Source of the DNA: Rotaria socialis
Lineage: Eukaryota > Rotifera > Eurotatoria > Philodinida > Philodinidae
Assembly (NCBI GenBank): GCA_905331475.1
Contig: CAJNYU010004461.1
Coordinates: forward strand, 62,001-126,000
DNA: 64,000 nt
Direction of reading: 5' to 3'
Below, in pieces: positions 57,488 through 64,000 of this stretch. The first letter of the stretch is position 1, and each line of letters begins with the position of its first letter. The notes beneath the pieces are model-generated. The model worked only from the letters and a program-made list of their open reading frames with translations, was not told where the DNA came from and did no database searches. The translations under genes were made by a program, and so were the position numbers.

Positions 57488-59009
57488 CTAATGATCGATA
57501 TCGAACATGATGGCATGTGCGCCAACCGAATACATAAATGATAAACTGTCTGGTGAACGACGTCGACGATCTAAATAATAGCGATTATAAACAAAACTAA
57601 AGTTAAACTTCAACTCACTTTTCATTTCTTCAGCTGTTTTTGGCACAAGGCGATACGTTTTGATCTCTTTTGGACATGTACCAGAAACAATAGGGCCGTA
57701 TTTTTCAACATCAGCTTCAGTTAAAGCTGGTGTTTGAACTTTCATGGTTTTACGTAACACTTCATTATCAGGTAAAAATTGTCCAGACTAAAAACGAGAA
57801 ATAATTTTACTCGGTCAGTTTTTGATTGGTTTTTATTACCATCATAGCTAAAAATGTTTGAATAAGATTTGCTGGATTTGGTACATGTTGACGATCAAGC
57901 GGCATAATGAAACATTTGTTTACGGCAAAGTCACGAATAGCAGTGATGTTCTATTATGAAATAGACTCATAAATAAAGTTTTTTGTTTTGTTTTTGTTGC
58001 GCGAACTTACATGATCAAAATCCTCAATAATACGAACAGTGCTTGTTGCGCCGATTTGTGGTACTTCAATTGTTTCAAGATTCTTCTTCAAATCAACGTT
58101 TACCTAGAATAAAAAATTCGACATGCAGAAACTTTTTTGTCAACTGTCAATCTGACTAATAGCATCTTAAAAGTAGTGGAAGAATTTATAGACTTTAATT
58201 AAATAGAACGACCTTCGGGTAATTACAGTCACAAAGAATATTTCAAGCAAGAAAGTAAACCAGCTCAGTAAAAGAGAAAACTAAATTCTCAATAAGATGA
58301 ACCTGAATAAAAGCTCTTAAGATCAACGTTATTAGACATGTTGCTTTTTTTCCACGGAATTCACCAATGACTAAATGAATCCTAGTCTAGTTCTCCTATT
58401 GGCTATATCTCTCTTGTTTATGCATATAAAACTAAACGTAGGTGATATTGCTATTATTATCAATTCGAATACCGCTTACCTCCTGTTGAAATTCTTGTTG
58501 AATCTTTGGAGGTAATACCGGTTTCAAAATTTGATTCTTGCCGTCATCCACAGCAGTTAATCCGCCGTGATCAAAGAAAATTGGAGCATCATTATCTGTA
58601 CCCATTGGTTTTACACGAAAGCGACATGTTTGATGCCATGTCTAAAAATATATCTCGAATAATAATCTATTTCGAATTACTTTTTTTTCTATTAAGTCTT
58701 ACATGATTTGTACGATTAATAAAATCAAAGAGAAGCCACGTTCCAATAACTAAGCATCCAAGCATGAATAATGCCGACAGGCAACCGAATAAAATTGATG
58801 CTTGTTTACGGCGAACATCCGCTTCCAATGGGATCGGAAGCTCATCTTTCATTGGCTACAGAAAAACAAGCGAATGATATCCTTTTTAAAATTTGAATAA
58901 ATAAAAACAAACGTACCAAAACAGTAACGAGAACATCGGTACTGTTGGCTCCAACCAATTGTTCTTTATCATCAGCTTTATTTTGATTATTTAATGAAAC
59001 GCCTACCAT
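57488..59009 (-). CDS. ITM2: ITM2/BRI-like type II membrane protein with BRICHOS domain
   Basis: Seven exons: 59009-58917, 58855-58703, 58641-58480, 58103-58011, 57950-57840, 57787-57619 and 57570-57488 (864 bp, 287 residues; human ITM2A-C are 263-269). A cytosolic N-terminus of about 50 residues is followed by one membrane helix (ILFGCLSALFMLGCLVIGTWLL). The lumenal BRICHOS domain matches ITM2B: VRIIEDFDHNITAIRDF, NKCFIMPLDRQHVPNPANLIQ, SGQFLP, with the conserved first Cys in NKC and a second in SGTC. The last exon begins with a basic run (N-RRRR-S) that leaves a 22-residue C-terminal peptide, the same layout as the furin site that releases the 23-residue Bri peptide from ITM2B. BRICHOS domains chaperone such peptides during secretion. 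Homology is clear; cleavage is inferred. Confidence 0.88.
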
Positions 59010-60326
59010 CACTTTCTTTTTGGTTGTATTTAATAAAACAAAATGATTCTCTACAATAGATGAAGTAACTATGACGTGAAAAATTATTTTTTATTTTATA
59101 AAGGCGCAATAGATCACAAACAAAATGCCGTATCATTCTCGGCAAGCAAAGACATCGAGGGAAAGAAAATAAATGCACCCTTTTCTTCCTTTTACTAAGG
59201 AGAAATTAATGAGAGGGTTAAAATAAGAAAAAAAGAAATGATAGAATCACAATAAATAGAAAAAAAAAATGTTATTTTTTTCTTTATTGTGTAAGAACAA
59301 TTCATAGACTTCAAACAGAAACAAAAAAAAAACTTCATTCTTGGTACTTTTTTTTTAACATTTTAATAAAAAGATACATTTATAATAAATTAATCTAGAA
59401 AAATTTGATGTGCTTTTTTCACCGGCGATTAAAAAAAATTTCTTAGCCAGGCTGAATTTACCGACAATAATGAAACTACGTAATTACTTATGCTTTTTCA
59501 ACAAGAAGCATATTATTAATCATTTATAAATAAAACGAGAACTTAATGACATCGAAATTTTTTGGTGATGGCCTAAGTGTTTTTATGTAAAAGAAAAAGA
59601 CAGTCGATCGTTTTTTTCTCCCAGGGTCATACCTACATCAAAAGTAACTGAATGGCGAAAATGCATTAGTGAGTTTGATTAGAATTTTCTAAACGTTTTC
59701 TACTAGATAAGATGTTAAAAGGTGACGTGAATCATACATTTTTATTAAAATTCACTAATCAATCGACTAAAAATAGCTTACGACATGTTTGTTTAGAATA
59801 TAGAAAGAAAAAACATTACTGTCAAGAAAAACATGCTCCTATGTTTTTTTGACATAGATTCATCAATACGGTATCGTTCTTATTGCGATAATAGTTTTCA
59901 TGGCGCGAAAGGAAAATTTTCAATCAATCAAGTTTAGCACTAATCAAATTCTTTAAAATTCAATCAAAACACATACTAATATAGAAATATCATCTCTCCT
60001 CCCTCTGTCAAAAAAGAAAAAGAAAACATGAACGAACTCTGTTCCGATTCCATAGAATACCAAAATCCAGAACAGAGCACATTTAATAAATCTATTTTAA
60101 TATGTAAAACTTGAATTTTTTTATATTATAATAAAAATACTAGAATATTTAGTTAATAATCCACGTAATCATTTCACTCAGTAATCGAGAGGCTCATATA
60201 CAAGCTTAATGGCCACTTATGCAGCCAATGAGGCAATCATTCATGAAAAACCTAGTAGGCATATTTTGCATGATAAAGCGATAATAAATTAGAATTTATT
60301 TCGATCTTCATAGATTAAATTAAACA
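59010..60326. other. Divergent intergenic, promoters of ITM2 and ISOC
   Basis: AT-rich with several A/T homopolymers and no gene seen. The ISOC start is preceded by an acceptor-like CTTCATAG about 16 bases before the ATG. Confidence 0.4.
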
Positions 60327-61155
60327 ATGGCTCAATGTATAGCACGTCTTTCACGACAGACATCACTTCTTTTGTTATGTGATATGCAAGAAAAATTTCG
60401 ACCAACAATTAAATATTTTCCTCAAATTATTGAAACATCAAATAAATTATTACAAGTATGTAAAATACTCGACGTACCTTACGTAGTCACTGAACAATAT
60501 CCAAAGGGTAATGTCTGTAGAAAGACGAAAAAGCTACTAATTGATTTCTAATGTAGGTCTCGGCCGAACAGTATCTGAACTTGATATTGGCAATACAAAA
60601 CCATTTGAAAAAACACTCTTCTCTATGTGTACACCTGATGTTGTAGCACATATGAAGCGAAGAGTCAAAGGTAACTCTAGAGAACAGTTCATGTAACTTT
60701 TATCTCGCTCAAACTTAAAACATATTCATATATCCATCGAAAGAATTAATTTCGGATTTTTCTAAAACAATTATCTGTATAGATTTTAATACGGCTATTA
60801 TTTGTGGTATTGAAGCTCATGCATGTGTACTTCAAACATCTGTTGATTTATTATCACAAGGTTATCGTGTTTATGTTGTTGTTGATGCTGTTTCATCACG
60901 TTCATTGACCGATAGGTATTTGTTTTTATTCTGACTCAATCTTACGTAATTACATACGGATTCTTTATGCGTAGAATGTATGCATTTGATCATATGCGTC
61001 AAGCCGGTGCTTTTCTTACGACATTTGAGTCGATCGTTCTTCAATTGACACAAGATGCTGGTCATCCAAAATTTAAACAAATTCAACAATACATTAAAAC
61101 ATCTGCAGCTGATACAGGACTTCTTGCTTTGAAAAATATTCCAAATTTATCATAA
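60327..61155 (+). CDS. ISOC: Isochorismatase-domain protein (ISOC1/2 type)
   Basis: Four exons: 60327-60507, 60557-60670, 60783-60915 and 60975-61155 (609 bp, 202 residues; human ISOC2 205). The cysteine-hydrolase fold is shown by LLLCDMQEKFRP (catalytic Asp near residue 18), VVTEQYPKGLGRTV, the lysine in KTLFSMC, and the nucleophile region IICGIEAHACVLQT (Cys in the sequence HAC). VVVDAVSSRS and the MRQAGAFLTTFESIVLQL block near the end match the family. Human ISOC proteins have no firmly known substrate. It lies directly upstream of TYW1 on the same strand with 89 bp between them. Short introns keep phase at all joins. Confidence 0.93.
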
Positions 61156-61235
61156 CAATAAAAAACAAATTTTCTCCTCTTTTAATTATCTGTATCCATC
61201 TTAGAGAACCAATATTTGAAATGAAATTGATTGAT

Positions 61236-61244
61236 ATTTTTTAG
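61236..61244 (+). promoter_or_regulatory. Likely spliced-leader acceptor directly at the TYW1 start
   Basis: ATTTTTTAG is followed immediately by the ATG at 61245. The stop codon of ISOC is only 89 bp upstream, which leaves little room for a promoter. A polycistronic transcript cut by trans-splicing is the simplest reading. Confidence 0.45.
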
Positions 61245-64000
61245 ATGGCAGTTGATATTAATATACTTGCAGCTGGCTCCGGTCTCACCGGTTTAATATT
61301 GTACTTTGTGACTGGTATGAAAATGTTTTTGATTAATGCCGTGTAGAGAATTTCCCAAACTTTAGTGAAACACGATAGAACAGAAATGTATTTCCAGGTA
61401 GATAGGAGAATACAATCGTCTTGTGATTAGCAAAAGTAGCTATATCGTGTTTCACATTTTTAATCCGAAATAATTTCCACTCATTTTTCCTTTTTCTTTT
61501 AAAGGAGCACAGTGGTCATCATGGCATTTATTTACGCTTCCTATTTTTACATTTGTGTTCATTGTTTTCACATCATTGAGTATTAAAAAACGTTTCGTAA
61601 GTAGCTTTGTATGAAAATCTAAATGATATAAATATTTCCAAGTCTATTAGAAAGACTCATCAAAATCTCAACCATCAACGAAAAATAATTCTGATGAAAA
61701 AAATGGTATTACCATCATTTTTGGTTCTCTCAAAGGAAATAGTCGAGTAAGATTTCATTACTATTAACAAGAAAACCTTCTATCTAATCTTTTTTCTTTT
61801 ATTTGTCTTATTAGACATTTGCTAAATTAACTTCTGAAAAATTATCAAATGAATTCACTCGTGAAGTTATTCTTCAAGATTTGAATGATATTACTGATCC
61901 AGAAGAATTTCTTCAAATACAAGTATTTTATATTCTTTGCAATTTTTTATTATTATAAAGTTAAATATTTAATGAAGGCTAAACAGCAACGAACACTGTT
62001 AATATTTATTTCAACCTATGAAGATGCTACACCACCACCATCCGCTAAATGGTTTCTACTTTATTTACAAGATGCAGCAATTGATTTTCGTTTTTCAAAA
62101 AATGAACTGGGAAAATTGACTTACGCTATTTTTGGATGTGGAAATTCATTATATAATGAGAATTTCAATAAAGTAATTTGATCGAATTTCATATAATAGG
62201 AATATAAAACATTTCTTCGACATAGGTAGCAACAGAAATCGATCGATGTTTATCAGAATTAGGAGCAAAAAAACTCTTAGCAACTGAATTAGCTGATGAA
62301 AATACAGGCAAAAGTATCTACGGAGGTAAAGAATAATTTCATTGAAAAAACCTACAAATATTTCGATAATAATTTAGGTCTCGAAGGACACTATTCGAAA
62401 TGGTCATCGAAGCTCATATCAGCTCTCGAGTCAAAAGCTACAGGAAAATGTGATTGTACAGCAAATGAAGATTCAGCGACTACATGTTGTAAATCGACAT
62501 CCACGAATGGTCATTCAAAAGAGGTTAATAAAATTCATTTCTTTTATACAATTGAAAACATTTGACGCCTTTTAGACGAATGGAACGAATGAAGTATTAA
62601 TCGAGAGCGATGATGATGACGAAGGAGGATGTAAAGATGGTGAGGAGGATGTTATGGATTTAGAAGACATGGGTGATTATATAGAAACGTCACTACCAAC
62701 TAAAGCAAAGGGCCCACCAAAAGAGATGGTAACTCCATTGATACGTAAGTCATTGGAAAAACAAGGTTATAAAATCATTGGCAGTCATTCCGGTGTAAAA
62801 TTATGTCGATGGACCAAAGTATTAGACACAAATTTTATAATTTCATTTCATTTCATTTCTTCTCATAGTCAATGTTACGAGGACGTGGAGGATGTTATAA
62901 GCATACATTTTATGGTATTGAAAGTCATCGTTGTATGGAAACAACACCAAGTTTAGCATGTGCAAATAAATGCGTTTTTTGTTGGAGGTAAATTAGAACG
63001 AATCATTTTGTTTTGCAATTGTTTTTTTTTCATTAAACATATAGACATCATACAAATCCCGTTGGTACCTCGTGGCAATGGAAAACTGATGATGCTCAAA
63101 CTGTGTGTCAAGGTGCCATAGGCAATCATTATAAAATGATTAACACATTTAAAGGTGTTCCTGGTGTTTTACCTAGTCGACTTGCTGAAGGTAGTTTTGA
63201 TAAGAATTTCAATTTGTAAAGAAAAAAATCTTTTAGGAATGCAAATTCGTCATTGTGCTTTATCGCTTGTTGGCGAACCAATTATGTATCCACATATAAA
63301 TGAATTGATTGACTTACTTCATGCGAAAAAGATCAGTTCATTTCTTGTTACGAACGCTCAATTTCCTGATGAAATCAGAGTCTTACAACCGGTTACACAA
63401 TTATATGTTAGTGTTGATGCTGGAACAAAAGAATCATTGAAAAAAATTGATCGACCATTATTTCGGGATTTTTGGGAACGATATTTAGACAGCTTACGAG
63501 CATTAAAAGCAAAAGTAACAACAAATTGAAAATAAAAGACTATTTTGATACAAACTTTGATGTCATAGGGTCAACGGACAGTCTACCGATTAACTCTAGT
63601 TAAAGGTTATAATACTGAAGAAATCGAACAATATGCTAAATTAGTTGAACTTGGTGATCCTGATTTCATTGAAGTTAAAGTATGTGAACAAAATTTTTAT
63701 CAGTAAGTGTAAAAGAACATACTGTTTTTCTAGGGTGTTACCTATTGTGGAGATTCGGATGCCAGTAATTTAACTATGGCTAATGTTCCATGGCATGAAG
63801 AAGTAGTCACGTTTGTTCGACTACTTTGTGAACGTTTACCGCAATTTGATTTAGCATGTGAACATGAACATTCAAATTGTCTTCTACTTGCGAATACTAA
63901 AGTAAGATTAAAATTAAATAAAAAGTCAACTTTCATGAACGACTGTTTAGTTTCGTATTGATGATAAATGGCATACATGGATTGATTATGAAAAATTTCA
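61245..64000 (+). CDS. TYW1: TYW1, radical SAM wybutosine synthase, 3' end beyond window
   Basis: Exons: 61245-61314, 61505-61596, 61651-61746, 61815-61922, 61978-62172, 62226-62325, 62378-62523, 62576-62818, 62869-62987, 63045-63190, 63237-63514, 63569-63679, 63734-63901 and 63951 onward (about 640 residues present; human about 730). The N-terminus carries membrane-type segments ([25 protein letters not shown]), then a flavodoxin-like domain ([41 protein letters not shown]). After an acidic linker comes the radical-SAM part with [12 protein letters not shown], the CxxxCxxC cluster, and [68 protein letters not shown]. It converts N1-methylguanosine to the imidazoline of wybutosine in tRNA-Phe. 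The right window edge cuts the last exon. Confidence 0.95.

Noticed and set aside
57488..59009. Possibility that the BRICHOS gene is a surfactant protein C or gastrokine relative
   Set aside because: The long cytosolic N-terminus, single membrane helix and the NKCFIMPL and ANLIQ blocks fit ITM2 best.
1..64000. CRISPR arrays, bacterial operons or prophage
   Set aside because: Spliced genes throughout show a eukaryotic nuclear sequence; no regularly spaced direct repeats were found.

Overview
This is an AT-rich nuclear window from a small-genome animal, most likely a bdelloid rotifer (Adineta/Rotaria type). Four things suggest this. Genes have many short GT-AG introns, mostly 50-65 bp. The gene set is animal: THOC2, TBCEL, an ITM2/BRICHOS protein, OSGIN, an antistasin-like protein and DNA polymerase lambda. 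A broken receptor with an EGF-like cysteine block followed by seven-TM segments resembles, from memory, a family expanded in bdelloids. Several gene starts look like spliced-leader acceptors. The taxon call is an inference; no rRNA or mitochondrial marker is present.

Left third (1-28.5 kb), mostly housekeeping genes: a partial basic protein (-), a small secreted cysteine protein (-), a class B DnaJ co-chaperone with an unusual low-complexity tail (+), the whole 29-exon THOC2 mRNA-export gene (+), a MITE next to a pseudogenised EGF/7TM receptor, a short hAT-type MITE holding an assembly gap, a putatively myristoylated small protein, an acidic nuclear-type protein, the histone chaperone NASP and the UBX/TUG protein ASPSCR1.

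Middle (28.5-49 kb), accessory: an antistasin-domain secreted peptide (-) and DNA polymerase lambda (+, complete), then a transposon-rich stretch. The stretch holds a 1.28-kb element whose two 345-bp arms each look like a MITE and bracket a coding-like segment, a truncated SMC1 5' fragment with a mutated splice donor, an intron-containing hAT transposase with one frameshift, an overlooked two-exon secreted peptide gene (44.4 kb), two near-identical inverted 0.5-kb hAT MITEs with 8-bp target duplications, and a pogo/Tigger-like element with TA duplication.

Right part (49-64 kb), housekeeping again: OSGIN-like flavoprotein (-), TBCEL tubulin cofactor E-like protein (-), an ITM2/BRI-like BRICHOS membrane protein with a furin-type site near its end (-), ISOC isochorismatase-like hydrolase (+), and TYW1 wybutosine synthase (+, running off the right edge). 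ISOC and TYW1 lie only 89 bp apart, and an acceptor-like TTTTTTAG touches the TYW1 ATG, so they look like an operon-like pair resolved by trans-splicing.

Exon borders were deduced by hand from GT-AG signals, frame continuity and remembered family alignments. For THOC2, POLL, ASPSCR1, NASP, OSGIN, TBCEL, ITM2 and ISOC the summed exon lengths are exact multiples of three.
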